A DNA stretch of 64,000 nucleotides from positions 1 through 64,000 of the forward strand of contig NZ_NMWU01000037.1 in NCBI RefSeq assembly GCF_002860355.1, written 5' to 3'. This DNA comes from Bifidobacterium margollesii. GTDB taxonomy: Bacteria; Actinomycetota; Actinomycetes; Actinomycetales; Bifidobacteriaceae. The position numbers were made by a program, and so were the translations under genes. Below, piece after piece: positions 9,789 to 19,313 of the stretch (the stretch's first letter is position 1; each line of letters begins with the position of its first letter). A model generated the notes under the pieces. It saw only the letters and a program-made list of their open reading frames with translations, was not told the origin of the DNA and made no database searches.

Positions 9789-10766
9789 TCAGAAGCCCAG
9801 ACGTTCCAGCTTCTTCGGATCGGACTGCCATCCCTTGGCCACCTTCACATGCATGTCGAGGTTGGCCTTGCATCCCACGATGCGGTTGATCGGCGTGCGC
9901 AGCTTCTTCTTGACCCGCACCAGATGCTCGGCCTTCCTGCCGATGATGATGGGCTTCTGCGAATCTCGCTCCACGTACACCGACACATGCACCTGGGCCT
10001 TCGGCCGGGGTTCACCGGGAACGGTGGAATCCGTTTCCCCGTCTTCGGAATCCGGAGCATCCTCCGGGTATTCAATGGCATCGACCACCACGGCCAGCGA
10101 ATGAGGCAGCTCGTCGTCCAGCTCCTCAAGGAACGCACCGCGAATCAGTTCGGCGATGTCGTCCTCCGGGGACTCCTCGGTGAGCTGATCGTCCGGATAC
10201 ATCTTCGGGCCTTCGGGCATGGCGTCGATGAACACCCGGCGAACCTCGGCGAGATTGTCCTGCTGCAGAGCCGAAACCGGCACGATCTCCGTGAAATCGG
10301 CAAACTCGTTGATGGCGATGAGCTTGTCCACCAGCTCGGTTCGGTTCAGCTCATCGATCTTCGTGACGATGCCGATCAGCGGCACCTTCCACTTGAATCC
10401 GCCGTCGTCCAGCTTGACGGCGAACTGGCTGCGCAGTCGACTGAGAATGCGCTTGTCGCCCGGCCCGATCTCCTGATCGGCAGGCAGCAGAAACGCGATG
10501 GCATCCGCGTCGGACAGCGATTCGTCGACGATATCGTTCAAACGCTGCCCAAGCAGCGTACGAGGACGGTGGATGCCGGGGGTGTCCACCAGCACGATCT
10601 GCGCGGCGTCCGTGGTCATCACGCCTCTGATGGCCTTTCGCGTGGTTTCCGGGCGCGATGAGGTGATGGCGATATGCGAGCCGATCAGCGCGTTGATCAG
10701 CGTGGACTTTCCTACGTTCGGCCGTCCGACGACCGCAATGAATCCGGATCGATAAACTTCTTGCAT
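9789..10766 (-). CDS. era: GTPase Era
   Basis: This GTPase binds 16S rRNA near the anti-Shine-Dalgarno end and helps 30S assembly. Motifs are G1 GRPNVGKST (residues 15-23), the switch-II motif DTPGIHRP, TKID, and a C-terminal KH domain around KKLRTPINRIVG. The 325-residue length is slightly above that of the E. coli protein. An acidic insert (PDSEDGETDST, about residue 240) precedes the KH domain. AGGTAGGA lies before the ATG. It lies downstream of ybeY and the CBS-domain gene, the usual ribosome-maturation neighbourhood. Confidence 0.96.
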   Translation of the reverse strand: MQEVYRSGFIAVVGRPNVGKSTLINALIGSHIAITSSRPETTRKAIRGVMTTDAAQIVLVDTPGIHRPRTLLGQRLNDIVDESLSDADAIAFLLPADQEIGPGDKRILSRLRSQFAVKLDDGGFKWKVPLIGIVTKIDELNRTELVDKLIAINEFADFTEIVPVSALQQDNLAEVRRVFIDAMPEGPKMYPDDQLTEESPEDDIAELIRGAFLEELDDELPHSLAVVVDAIEYPEDAPDSEDGETDSTVPGEPRPKAQVHVSVYVERDSQKPIIIGRKAEHLVRVKKKLRTPINRIVGCKANLDMHVKVAKGWQSDPKKLERLGF

Positions 10767-10809
10767 AGGGTCCTACCTTAGCGTGAAGCCTGTGCAAATG
10801 ACGATCACG

Positions 10810-12237
10810 TCAGTCCGCGAACGACTCCTGGCGCCCGTTGTCCTCGCCGTCACGATGTTCGTCGTGTTCTCCACCATGCTCGCGGCGCTGCTCGTGCCGT
10901 TCGTCATGTTCGATGCCCGAGTCGCCGGCGACTTCCACCAGAATGGTGGACACCTTCTTGCGTCGGCCGGCGGAATCAACGGCGGTCAGACGCAGACCAT
11001 GCGTCACCGCGGACGAGCCCACCAGCGGCACCTTGCCGAGCATCTTGGTGAGCAAACCGTAGAGCGTGTCCACGTCGTCCTCGTCCATGTCGATCTCGAA
11101 CAGCTCCTCGATATCGGCTATGGATGCGCGGGCGGGGAACTTCCATTTTCCTTCCGCAATGCGTTCCGGTTCCAGTTTCTGCGTACGATCGTGCTCGTCC
11201 TCCAATTCGCCCACGATCTGCTCGATGGTGTCCTCGATGGTCACCAGACCGGCGATTCCGCCGTATTCGTCTACCACGATGGCCACATGCTGTCGTTGCC
11301 GCTGCATCTGATGGAACAGGTCGTCCACTGGCTTGGATTCCGGAACCAGCAGAGGATCGCGGCTGATCGATTCGACCGGGCGGTCCGTGGCCGCGGGATT
11401 GAACGCCACGGCACGAACGGCGTCCTTGAGATAGGCGATGCCGACGAGATCATCCACCGAATCCCCGATGATCGGCACACGGGAGAATCCGGATCGGGAG
11501 AACATCTTCAGCACGCTGCCGAGCTTCTCATCCTTGCCGATGCAGATCATGTCGGTTCTCGGCACCATGATCTCGCGTGTCAACGTTTCGGAAAGAGTGA
11601 GCACGTTGCGCAGCATCTCCGAAATCTCGGGATCGAAGTCGTCGGTTTCAACCAACCGGTCGATCATCGCCCGACCCTGATCGAGATGGATCTTCTCCAG
11701 CTCCTCGTCATCGGACAGTTCCGATCTGCTTTTGGAGGTGCTGATACCGTTCACTCTGGCGAACGGGGTGAGCCATGACACGATCGAGACGATTCTGGAA
11801 TGCCTCAGCATGATCTGCAACGGCTTGGACGCGCCACTCGACCGAGGTCGAACCAGCACGGAGATCACACCGATCACGAAGGCGAACAACACGCCGGCCA
11901 GCACCGAGCCCCACAGAGGGACGCCAAGCAGGTCGGCCCCGGACGCCACGAGAGCGCCATCCACGATATTGCATACGATGCGGAAGAACGCGCATGATCC
12001 TGCGGTTGCGAATCTGTCCGACACGAGACGCTGAACCCGATGGATGCGATCGATCTGCTTCATCTTGACGAACTGCGAATCCGCACCGGTCTGCACTTCC
12101 AGAATGCGGTTGTTCAGGCTTGATCGCGTCACTCGGGCCACCGCGCCTTCGGCGGATGCCATGACCAGCGAAAACCAGACGAGCAGCAGAGCGACCATAG
12201 TCATCACGACGACTATGGGTATCAGAGGGTCAACCAT
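10810..12237 (-). CDS. CNNM/CorC-family membrane protein with CBS domains (hemolysin-like)
   Basis: This 475-residue protein has an N-terminal DUF21/CNNM membrane domain with hydrophobic segments at about 8-28, 85-105 and 115-135. A CBS-domain pair spans roughly 215-335 ([37 protein letters not shown]), followed by a CorC_HlyC domain. The tail is His/Glu/Arg-rich. Such proteins are linked to magnesium or cobalt efflux or homeostasis. The specificity here is an inference from the family. It sits between ybeY and era on the same strand, a conserved arrangement in actinobacteria. Confidence 0.88.
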   Translation of the reverse strand: MVDPLIPIVVVMTMVALLLVWFSLVMASAEGAVARVTRSSLNNRILEVQTGADSQFVKMKQIDRIHRVQRLVSDRFATAGSCAFFRIVCNIVDGALVASGADLLGVPLWGSVLAGVLFAFVIGVISVLVRPRSSGASKPLQIMLRHSRIVSIVSWLTPFARVNGISTSKSRSELSDDEELEKIHLDQGRAMIDRLVETDDFDPEISEMLRNVLTLSETLTREIMVPRTDMICIGKDEKLGSVLKMFSRSGFSRVPIIGDSVDDLVGIAYLKDAVRAVAFNPAATDRPVESISRDPLLVPESKPVDDLFHQMQRQRQHVAIVVDEYGGIAGLVTIEDTIEQIVGELEDEHDRTQKLEPERIAEGKWKFPARASIADIEELFEIDMDEDDVDTLYGLLTKMLGKVPLVGSSAVTHGLRLTAVDSAGRRKKVSTILVEVAGDSGIEHDERHEQRREHGGEHDEHRDGEDNGRQESFAD

Positions 12238-12300
12238 GATTCAGTTCAGTCCTAACGTTCCTAACGGTTCCAACGGTTCGAGGTCACTTGAGCCGGGTCC

Positions 12301-12849
12301 TCACTCCTTGCCGTCCGAGTCGTCTGCCCGATGGGCGGCGTCGTACGCGGCGAGAAGATCCGGCGCCCCTTCGGGAAGCGTGACGTCGTTGAGCACTCCG
12401 GGCCTTAAGGCAAGGAAGGTGAGCAGCAGCTGCCGCTGCAGCCCGAACATCTGCCTTTCCTCTTCGGTGGTGGTGTGATCGTAACCCAACAGATGCAGAA
12501 TGCCGTGGATGGTGAGCAGCAGCATCTCCTGGATTATGGAGTGGCCTGCCGCGCGAGCCTGCTCGGCAGCCACATACGGGCAGATCACGATGTCGCCGAG
12601 CATGCCTTCGGGAAGATCCTTGCCGTTGCCGGGACGCAGCTCATCCATCGGAAAGCTCATCACGTCGGTCGGCCCTTCGAGGCTCATCCATCGCTCGTGC
12701 AGCACGGCCATGGCGGCCGGCTCGTTGAACATGATCGTCAGATCGGACTGCGTGCTCACCCTCATCTGGTCGAGCACCCATACACCCAGATCGGAGAACA
12801 CCTTCGGATCGATGGTCCAAGGGGTTTCATTGGTGACTTCGACGCTCAT
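12301..12849 (-). CDS. ybeY: Endoribonuclease YbeY (rRNA maturation factor)
   Basis: This metal-dependent RNase is involved in 16S rRNA 3' maturation and 70S quality control. The zinc motif H-x3-H-x5-H is visible in [11 protein letters not shown], at residues 117-127. VMSFPMDE near residue 63 is also typical. At 182 residues it is slightly longer than the E. coli enzyme. It overlaps the phoH stop by four bases, so the two are translationally coupled. Confidence 0.96.
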   Translation of the reverse strand: MSVEVTNETPWTIDPKVFSDLGVWVLDQMRVSTQSDLTIMFNEPAAMAVLHERWMSLEGPTDVMSFPMDELRPGNGKDLPEGMLGDIVICPYVAAEQARAAGHSIIQEMLLLTIHGILHLLGYDHTTTEEERQMFGLQRQLLLTFLALRPGVLNDVTLPEGAPDLLAAYDAAHRADDSDGKE

Positions 12850-13985
12850 TCGTCGGTCTTCTCCTTTCGCGCGGTTCTCCGCGCCGTCGAGCCGTGTCCC
12901 TGCCGTCTTTCGGCATACCGGTCGTACGCCTGCACGATCCTGCCGACCAGCTCGTGCCTGACCACATCCTGCGGCTGCAGATGGATGAAGGCGATGTCGT
13001 CGATGCCGCCCAAAACACGTTCGATGGTGGCGAGGCCGGATTTGGGAACAGTGAGATCAACCTGCGTGATGTCGCCGGTGATGATCATGCGCGTGTTGAA
13101 TCCGAGTCTTGTGAGGAACATCTTCATCTGCTGCTCGGTGGTGTTCTGCGCCTCGTCGAGGATCACATACGCATCGTTGAGCGTTCGTCCTCGCATGTAG
13201 GCGAGCGGGGCCACCTCGATGGTGTTGTCGGCCAGATACCGGTGAAGCTGATCCGAACCGAGCATGTCGGAGAGCGCGTCGTACAGAGGCCGCAGGTACG
13301 GGTCCACCTTCTCGCTCAGCGTGCCCGGCAGAAAGCCGAGGTTCTCCCCCGCCTCCACCGCCGGACGGGTGAGGATGATGCGACGCACCTTGCCGTCTTC
13401 GAAGGCGCGAACCGCACGGGCCACGGCAAGATATGTCTTGCCCGTTCCGGCGGGTCCTATGGCGAAGGTGATCGTGTGATCCTCCATCGCATTGACGTAT
13501 TCGATCTGGCCGGCCGTCTTGGGCCTGACCGGCTGGCCCAGCGCGAAGGTGATGACCCCCGGCACCTGCATTCTGCGACGCTCCTGCGGGCGCTTCACCA
13601 GCGGGGCCTTCTCCCGGTTCTCCCGATCCCGCAACTGCTTCGCGGTGTGGGTGAGGCTGCGAACCGTGGAACGCCCCATCTGCTCGCGCACCTTCGCGTC
13701 GAATCCGCCCCGGGCGCTGGTATTGAGCAATCGGCGTACGGTATCGGCGTCCATCGGTGCGGTGTACGCGGTCTGGATGATGGTTTCGATGATCTCCTGA
13801 GCCTGCGCGGCCTGAGGCTCGGTCTGCTTGGACCGGGACATGATGGCCACGCGATTGCCGCGCACGATGATGGTGAGTTCGGGGAACGCCCTCTCCACCT
13901 CACGCAGCACCTGATCGGCTGGCCCCAGAACGGATACGGGGTTGAGTTCGGACGGGATGGTGATGGTGCGAGTCGTGGTCGCCAC
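12846..13985 (-). CDS. phoH: PhoH-like ATPase
   Basis: This 379-residue P-loop ATPase of the PhoH/PhoL type is generally found beside ybeY and proposed to act in RNA metabolism. Walker A is [12 protein letters not shown] at about 177-188 and Walker B is [10 protein letters not shown] at about 272. An N-terminal KH-like region precedes them. The start is GTG (protein begins MATTTRTI), with AGG-containing sequence upstream. It begins the run phoH-ybeY-CBS-era. Confidence 0.94.
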   Translation of the reverse strand: MATTTRTITIPSELNPVSVLGPADQVLREVERAFPELTIIVRGNRVAIMSRSKQTEPQAAQAQEIIETIIQTAYTAPMDADTVRRLLNTSARGGFDAKVREQMGRSTVRSLTHTAKQLRDRENREKAPLVKRPQERRRMQVPGVITFALGQPVRPKTAGQIEYVNAMEDHTITFAIGPAGTGKTYLAVARAVRAFEDGKVRRIILTRPAVEAGENLGFLPGTLSEKVDPYLRPLYDALSDMLGSDQLHRYLADNTIEVAPLAYMRGRTLNDAYVILDEAQNTTEQQMKMFLTRLGFNTRMIITGDITQVDLTVPKSGLATIERVLGGIDDIAFIHLQPQDVVRHELVGRIVQAYDRYAERRQGHGSTARRTARKEKTDE

Positions 13986-14041
13986 TGAAATCCTGACCTT
14001 TTCCTTTCCTGTTCGCTGCTGTCTGACGTATGGTCCGGCGT

Positions 14042-14380
14042 CTATTCGTCGAGGACCTCTCCCGTGAGCACATGGGCATGCACATGGAACACCGTCTGCC
14101 CCGCATCCCTGCCGGTGTTGAACACCAGACGGTATTCGCCGTGGAACTCCTTGTCGGCGATGGATTGAGCCACTTCGACGATGTGCGACAGCTCCTGCGG
14201 ATCCTGCTTCGCCAATGCCGCCACGTTCCCGTAGTGCCGCTTGGGAACGACGAGCACATGCACCTTGGCCTTGGGGTTGATGTCCTTGAACGCGTAGGTG
14301 GTGTCGTCCTCATACACCTTCGTGCTCGGAATCTGACCGGCGATGATCTTGCAGAACAGGCAATCGCTTTCCTGGCTCAT
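14042..14380 (-). CDS. HIT-family protein (HINT-like purine nucleoside phosphoramidase)
   Basis: This 112-residue protein carries the histidine triad HVHAHV near the C-terminus (about 99-104). [13 protein letters not shown] near the start holds the two cysteines of zinc-binding HINT proteins. The family hydrolyses AMP-linked phosphoramidates. It lies between rsmE and phoH on the same strand with about 50-110 bp gaps, the usual order. The physiological substrate is unknown. Confidence 0.93.
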   Translation of the reverse strand: MSQESDCLFCKIIAGQIPSTKVYEDDTTYAFKDINPKAKVHVLVVPKRHYGNVAALAKQDPQELSHIVEVAQSIADKEFHGEYRLVFNTGRDAGQTVFHVHAHVLTGEVLDE

Positions 14381-14487
14381 GCATCCTCCTCCATGAATTC
14401 ATGATTGCAACCGACGGTTCAATGCTATTGCGCCGCTCGGATAAACCATGGATCGACAACACCGTCAGGAAACATCATCAGGGAGCA

Positions 14488-15294
14488 TCAGGAAAAACGC
14501 CCCAGCGATCTGGCCAGCAACGCCAAGGCCACAGGTCCGGCCGTGGACGCCCGCATGATGTTCGTTCCCAGCACCACGGCATGGGCGCCCGCCTCCACGA
14601 ACATGGCGATTTCATCCTCGCTGATGCCTCCCTCGGGGCCCACCACCACGTTGATGGTCCTCGCACGGCCATCGGCAAGGCAACGATCGGCAAGCTCCCG
14701 TGAAAGTCCCTCGATCTCATCCCAGGTGTCGGTGGCGTCCTGATGGAGCACGATCACCAGATCACCGTGTACGTTCGCCCGGCGACACAATTCGACGATC
14801 TGCCGGCTGGTGATCTTCGATTCCAAACCGGGCAGCCATGCCCTGCGCGACTGTTCGGTGGCGGCGGCGAGCACCTGACGCCATTTGGCGGCGGCCTTGG
14901 TCTCCTTCGCCGCCTTCCACTGCACGATCGAACGATTGGCCTGCCAGGGGATCACCTCGTCCACGCCGATCTCCGTGGCGGTTTCAATGGCCTGCTCGTC
15001 CCTGCCGGATTTGGCCAGAGCCTGAATCAGCGCAAGACGGGTGACCGGTGCCGGTTCGCGTCCCACCTCGTCCACGGTGACCTGCCTGGCCTGGGGGTCA
15101 TGCACCGTGGCGAGAATGCGTAGTCCCCGGCCGTCGGAAAGCTGAAGCCTATCACCCTCACCGAGACGCATCGCTTTGAAGGCGTGACGCGCCACGGATT
15201 CGGGAACGGTGATTACCCAGCCGCTATGCAGCTCGTCACTACTGATGGGTGTCTCGTCGATCTCGGGATCGAATAGGAACAACGGAAAAGTCAT
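14488..15294 (-). CDS. rsmE: 16S rRNA (uracil-1498-N3)-methyltransferase
   Basis: This SPOUT-fold methyltransferase modifies U1498 of 16S rRNA. Its 268 residues have an N-terminal PUA-like domain (about 20-80). The C-terminal knot shows VVGPEGGISEDEI and VLGTNIMRASTAGPVAL, the SAM-binding loops. The usual L-R-x-E-T-A is R-A-S-T-A here, a mild departure. It lies upstream of the HIT gene and downstream of a divergent tRNA gene. Confidence 0.93.
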   Translation of the reverse strand: MTFPLFLFDPEIDETPISSDELHSGWVITVPESVARHAFKAMRLGEGDRLQLSDGRGLRILATVHDPQARQVTVDEVGREPAPVTRLALIQALAKSGRDEQAIETATEIGVDEVIPWQANRSIVQWKAAKETKAAAKWRQVLAAATEQSRRAWLPGLESKITSRQIVELCRRANVHGDLVIVLHQDATDTWDEIEGLSRELADRCLADGRARTINVVVGPEGGISEDEIAMFVEAGAHAVVLGTNIMRASTAGPVALALLARSLGRFS

Positions 15295-15333
15295 GCTTCA
15301 AGGCTACCGAACATCAGCCGGCGTGTCGTAGAT

Positions 15334-15364
15334 TTGACATTTGCGGGCAAGTCGGTGTTATAGT
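15334..15364 (+). promoter_or_regulatory. Promoter of tRNA-Leu
   Basis: A consensus -35 TTGACA (15334-15339) and a TTATAG/TATAGT -10 (15358-15364) are separated by 18-19 bases. They end about 30 bp before the mature tRNA 5' end. Confidence 0.7.
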
Positions 15365-15392
15365 TTCACCTGTTGCTTTTCGCAATCACCTT

Positions 15393-15483
15393 GTCCGGGT
15401 GGCGGAATGGTAGACGCGCTAGCTTGAGGTGCTAGTGGTTATTTTATACAACCGTGCGGGTTCAAGTCCCGCTCCGGACACCA
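15393..15483 (+). tRNA. tRNA-Leu (anticodon GAG), CCA encoded
   Basis: The acceptor stem GTCCGGG (15393-15399) pairs with TCCGGAC (15473-15479), and the discriminator is A. The encoded CCA spans 15481-15483. The anticodon stem CTAGC/GCTAG encloses the loop TTGAGGT, with anticodon GAG. There is a long variable arm, GGTT...AACC, as expected for a class II tRNA, and a TPsiC loop TTCAAGT. It reads CUC/CUU leucine codons. Confidence 0.96.
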
Positions 15484-15489
15484 GTTGAG

Positions 15490-15514
15490 CCCCTTGATTT
15501 TCAAGGGGTTTTTT
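15490..15514 (+). terminator. tRNA-Leu terminator
   Basis: CCCCTTG (15490-15496) pairs with CAAGGGG (15502-15508) around a 5-base loop, followed by six T. Confidence 0.85.
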
Positions 15515-15583
15515 CGTATCGCCATGCATCGCCGCACATGCATGAAGCCGTCAATCATATGGGACAGCAAAGGACCACCAGCC

Positions 15584-16456
15584 ATGCGCTACATTCATCT
15601 CGAATCCATCGATGACGAACGACTGAAGTCGTTCACCCACCTGACCGAACCGCAGCTGAGGAACCGTCTCGAACCCTCCATGGGCATGTTCATCGCCGAA
15701 TCCCCGAAGGTGATCGACCGTGCGCTGGCTGCCGGGGTGGAACCGGTGTCGTTCCTCGTGGAGGAGGCCTGGCTGGAAGGCATGGCCGACGAATTCACCT
15801 TCGTGGACGATCACTGGGGATCGGATGTCCCCGTCTACATCGCCACCGCCGAAGAGTTGAAGAAGATCACCGGATACCGTCTGCATCGCGGTGCGCTGGC
15901 CACGATGCGCCGGTGGCGTCTGCCCGACGTCGAAGAGGTGTGCAGGGACGCAAGACGCGTCGCCGTGATGGAGGACATCGTGGATCCCACCAACATCGGC
16001 GCATTGATGCGTTCGGCCGCAGCGCTCGATGTGGACGCGGTGCTGGTGACGCCCTCCTGCGGCGACCCCCTGTACCGTCGCGCCGCCCGCGTCTCCATGG
16101 GGACGGTGTTTCAGGTGCCGTGGACCCGCATCGGCGGCGACGATCGTCATTACTGGCCGTGGAAGGGCATTCCGCAGCTCAGGCGCCTCGGCTTCGTCAC
16201 CGCGGCGCTGGCGCTCAGCGACGATTCCATCGGACTCGACGAGCTCGTCGCCCGTTTGAACAACACTCCCGACACGCCGGAGCACATCGACAGGCTGGCC
16301 ATGATCTTCGGCACGGAGGGAGACGGGCTTTCGCGGCACACCATTGCCCATGCCGATCTGACCGTGAAGATTCCCATGAGCAATGGCGTCGACAGCCTGA
16401 ACGTGGCGGCTTCCAGCGCGGTGACGTTCTGGGCCACGCGACGTCGAGACGGCTGA
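15584..16456 (+). CDS. TrmH/SpoU-family RNA 2'-O-methyltransferase
   Basis: This 290-residue protein has a substrate-binding N-domain and a C-terminal SpoU knot. Motif 1 is VEDIVDPTNIGALMRSAAAL (about 123-142), motif 2 IFGTEGDGLS (about 241), and motif 3 PMSNGVDSLNVAASSAV (about 263-279). The family 2'-O-methylates rRNA or tRNA, and the target cannot be read here. The ATG at 15584 has AAAGGA upstream. An in-frame extension would run back into the tRNA terminator and is rejected. Confidence 0.9.
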   Translation: MRYIHLESIDDERLKSFTHLTEPQLRNRLEPSMGMFIAESPKVIDRALAAGVEPVSFLVEEAWLEGMADEFTFVDDHWGSDVPVYIATAEELKKITGYRLHRGALATMRRWRLPDVEEVCRDARRVAVMEDIVDPTNIGALMRSAAALDVDAVLVTPSCGDPLYRRAARVSMGTVFQVPWTRIGGDDRHYWPWKGIPQLRRLGFVTAALALSDDSIGLDELVARLNNTPDTPEHIDRLAMIFGTEGDGLSRHTIAHADLTVKIPMSNGVDSLNVAASSAVTFWATRRRDG

Positions 16457-16633
16457 CTTCCCGGCGCCTGCGTTTCTTCGGAAAGATGATCGATGAATGT
16501 CATGTTGGCGACATGACGGCAAACGATCGATAACAAATCGAACAACACGCTCTCGCTTCTGCATAAAACGAGGATTATGTGACAATATTGAAGCATCGTT
16601 CTCTCATCGACGAGCAGAAGGCAAGGGATAACC

Positions 16634-17878
16634 ATGAAACGAAATCCGAAGATTCTCTCCATCGTGTTGGCGGGCGGCGAGGGTACACGCCTGATGCCGT
16701 TGACGCGTGACCGCGCCAAGCCTGCGGTGCCGTTCGGCGGCGTCTACCGTCTGATCGATTTTCCGCTGAGCAATCTGGTGAACTCCGATTATCAGCACAT
16801 CATCGTGCTCACGCAGTACAAGTCGCATTCGCTTGACCGTCACATCTCACAGGTCTGGCGATTCTCCTCGCTGCTCGGCAACTACGTCTCCCCCGTCCCC
16901 GCGCAGCAGCGTCTCGGCAAGCACTGGTATCTCGGTTCCGCCGACGCGATCTATCAGACGATCAACATCATCGAGGACGTCAAGCCGGACATCGTCGTCA
17001 TCGTCGGTGCCGATCACGTCTACCGCATGGACTTCCGTCAGATGGTGGAGGCCCATATCGAATCCGGCGCCGAGTTCACCGTGGCGGGCATCCGACAGCC
17101 CATCAGCCAGTCGAACCAGTTCGGCGTGATCAACACGAACCCGGAGCACCCGAACCAGATCACGCACTTCGAGGAGAAGCCGGCGACCACCAAGGGCCTG
17201 CCCGACGATCCGTCGATGATGCTCGCTTCCATGGGCAACTACGTGGCGAACACCGACGCCCTGTTCGACGCACTGCGCAAGGATGAGAAGGCCAAGGACA
17301 CCAAGCACGACATGGGCGGCGACATCGCCCCGTACTTCGCCTCCCGCGGCGAGGCCGGCGTCTACGACTTCACCACCAACGAGGTTCCGGGGTCCACGGA
17401 GAAGGATCACGCCTACTGGCGCGACGTGGGTACGCTCAAGCAGTTCTATGACGCCCACATGGATCTGATCGCCTACGTGCCGGAGTTCAACCTGTACAAC
17501 ACCGAATGGCCGATCTACACCTACTCCGGCTCCCTGCCGCCGGCGAAGTTCGTGCATGCCGGTCGTGACCGTCTCGGCCACGCCACCGATTCGATCGTCT
17601 CCCCCGGCGTGATCGTCTCCGGCGGTGAGGTCCACCATTCGGTGATCTCCCCGAACGTGCGCATCCACTCGTGGTCTCAGATCGTGGATTCGGTGCTGTT
17701 CAACAATGTGACGATCAACCGTCGTGCGCGCGTCTACAAGGCCATCCTCGACAAGAACGTGGTGCTCACCGAGAACGCCACCGTCGGCATCGACACCGAG
17801 AAGGATCTGGCCCGTGGATTCACGGTCACGCCGGAAGGCATCACCGTGGTGCCGAAGGGAACGATCGTCACGGACTAG
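16634..17878 (+). CDS. glgC: Glucose-1-phosphate adenylyltransferase
   Basis: The enzyme makes ADP-glucose from ATP and glucose-1-phosphate, the committed step of glycogen synthesis, in the cytosol. Its 414 residues begin with [20 protein letters not shown] (nucleotide loop, about 10-29). [14 protein letters not shown] follows, and the C-terminal left-handed beta-helix has [26 protein letters not shown] lies before the ATG. It stands alone between the methyltransferase gene and a strong hairpin. Confidence 0.96.
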   Translation: MKRNPKILSIVLAGGEGTRLMPLTRDRAKPAVPFGGVYRLIDFPLSNLVNSDYQHIIVLTQYKSHSLDRHISQVWRFSSLLGNYVSPVPAQQRLGKHWYLGSADAIYQTINIIEDVKPDIVVIVGADHVYRMDFRQMVEAHIESGAEFTVAGIRQPISQSNQFGVINTNPEHPNQITHFEEKPATTKGLPDDPSMMLASMGNYVANTDALFDALRKDEKAKDTKHDMGGDIAPYFASRGEAGVYDFTTNEVPGSTEKDHAYWRDVGTLKQFYDAHMDLIAYVPEFNLYNTEWPIYTYSGSLPPAKFVHAGRDRLGHATDSIVSPGVIVSGGEVHHSVISPNVRIHSWSQIVDSVLFNNVTINRRARVYKAILDKNVVLTENATVGIDTEKDLARGFTVTPEGITVVPKGTIVTD

Positions 17879-17916
17879 CGCTTCGGAGTGACGTCTCGAA
17901 GAACAACGTCGATAAG

Positions 17917-17954
17917 CGAATGGGTGCCTTCCCTGCCGGGGAGGCACCCATTCG
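17917..17954 (+). terminator. Terminator of glgC
   Basis: A perfect 13-bp stem, CGAATGGGTGCCT (17917-17929) with AGGCACCCATTCG (17942-17954), lies 38 bp past the glgC stop. The T-run is short (CGTTTA). It could also serve the converging suf operon. Confidence 0.7.
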
Positions 17955-18029
17955 TCGTTTATGCAATGCCTATGCGGTTTGCGCATAAGCACGGCTGACA
18001 TACGGCTTTCAGTGAAACCGATCTCCGTT

Positions 18030-18632
18030 TCACGCGCCGTACGTCGGCAGATTATTGAAGTTGAATCCGAGTGCGGCGAGCTGATCCCTGCCTTCGGGCG
18101 TGATCTTGTCGACGCTCCACGGCGGAGTCCACGTCCAGTCGATGCGGAACTCCTCGACCAGACCTGCGAGGATGCTCGCGGTCTCGTCTTCGATCAGATC
18201 GGTCAGCGGGCAGGCCGGGGTGGTCAGCGTCATGGTGATGATGGCTCTGCCGAGTTCATCGATCTCGATGCCGTAGACCAGACCGAGATCCACCACGTCG
18301 ATGCCAAGCTCGGGATCGATGACCTGATGCATGGCCTCACGCACATCGCGGGCCGTGGCTCGACCGATATCGTCAACGGCCTTCAGCGGAATGGCGTCCT
18401 CCGCTGCGGATTCATCCTGGCAACCGCAGGCCCCGGCATGATCGCCGCAGCCGCACTGATGATCCGCATGGGTGTCACCGTCAGATTCTGCAGAGCCTCC
18501 GGTCACCGAACCGGCAAGATTCGGGTTGGCCATCACCTGTCGTGCGGCCTTCTCATCCCCTCCCAGAGCACGTTCCACCGACTGGTAGACCGAGTCCTGA
18601 GGTTCGGGAACGAGATTGCTGTTCTCGCTCAT
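18030..18632 (-). CDS. sufT: SufT-like DUF59 Fe-S maturation protein with Cys/His-rich insert
   Basis: This 200-residue protein has a C-terminal MIP18/DUF59 domain from about residue 95. It contains VIDPELGIDVVDLGLVYGIE and TTPACPLTDLIEDE, with the conserved Cys. The role is in Fe-S cluster maturation downstream of the SUF scaffold. The N-terminal 80 residues are unusual and acidic. A short stretch at 55-71 has four Cys and three His (pattern H-x2-H-x-C-x-C-x2-H-x3-C-x-C) that could bind metal. The start at 18632 has AAAGGAGG upstream and lies two bases after the sufU stop. It is the last gene of the suf operon. Confidence 0.88.
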   Translation of the reverse strand: MSENSNLVPEPQDSVYQSVERALGGDEKAARQVMANPNLAGSVTGGSAESDGDTHADHQCGCGDHAGACGCQDESAAEDAIPLKAVDDIGRATARDVREAMHQVIDPELGIDVVDLGLVYGIEIDELGRAIITMTLTTPACPLTDLIEDETASILAGLVEEFRIDWTWTPPWSVDKITPEGRDQLAALGFNFNNLPTYGA

Positions 18633-18634
18633 CG

Positions 18635-19228
18635 TCACGCCTCCTTTGCGTTTGCTGAATTCATATGGGCCAATGCCTGAGCCATGGAGTCCTTGAGCCC
18701 CTCCCAGCCGAGCAACGCGCATTTGATGCGCATCGGATACCGGGAGACCCCTTGGAACACCACGGCGTCGCCGAGCTTCTCCTCAACGGCGTCATCGTGC
18801 AACCCGGCGCCGCGAGATTCCATCAGACGGTGGAAGTCATGGAACAGATCCATCGCCTCGTCCACGGTTTTCCCCTGAACCAGATCCACCATGATCGACA
18901 GGCTGGCTTGGGAGATTGAGCAGCCCTGTCCGTCCCAGATCAGATCCTCGATGCGCTGCGGCTTGCCGTCGCTGCCGTCGCTGATCTCCACCCGCACGGT
19001 GACCTCGTCGCCGCAGGTGGGATTGAACTGATGGGATTGGGCTGGTACGCAGTATTCGTGGCTGGCCTGCAGCGTGCTCTCACCTGAGCTGAGGCTGTTG
19101 ACTCCGATGGATTCGGCGGCGCCGCCCTTGGCGAAGCCCACCTTGCCGTGAGGAGCCTTCGAGGCCTCAAGAATGACCTCCTGATACATCTGTTCGAGTT
19201 CTTCGGAACTCATACCGTAATCACTCAT
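18635..19228 (-). CDS. sufU: SUF system Fe-S cluster assembly protein SufU
   Basis: This 197-residue NifU/IscU-like protein accepts sulfur from SufS, with zinc bound in the Gram-positive type. The three ligating cysteines are visible in NPTCGDEV (about 71), WDGQGCSISQAS (about 102) and RIKCALLGWEG (about 170), with Asp at C-G-D. The Gram-positive SufU insertion between the second and third Cys is present. It follows sufS after 85 bp and precedes sufT almost directly. Confidence 0.94.
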   Translation of the reverse strand: MSDYGMSSEELEQMYQEVILEASKAPHGKVGFAKGGAAESIGVNSLSSGESTLQASHEYCVPAQSHQFNPTCGDEVTVRVEISDGSDGKPQRIEDLIWDGQGCSISQASLSIMVDLVQGKTVDEAMDLFHDFHRLMESRGAGLHDDAVEEKLGDAVVFQGVSRYPMRIKCALLGWEGLKDSMAQALAHMNSANAKEA

Positions 19229-19313
19229 AATGACCTAGTGTACATCCGGACGAACCGATGCCGCCCATGGCGAAGAGGCTTGGGCGGCATCGCGGGCATC
19301 AGGCGCGACAGGC

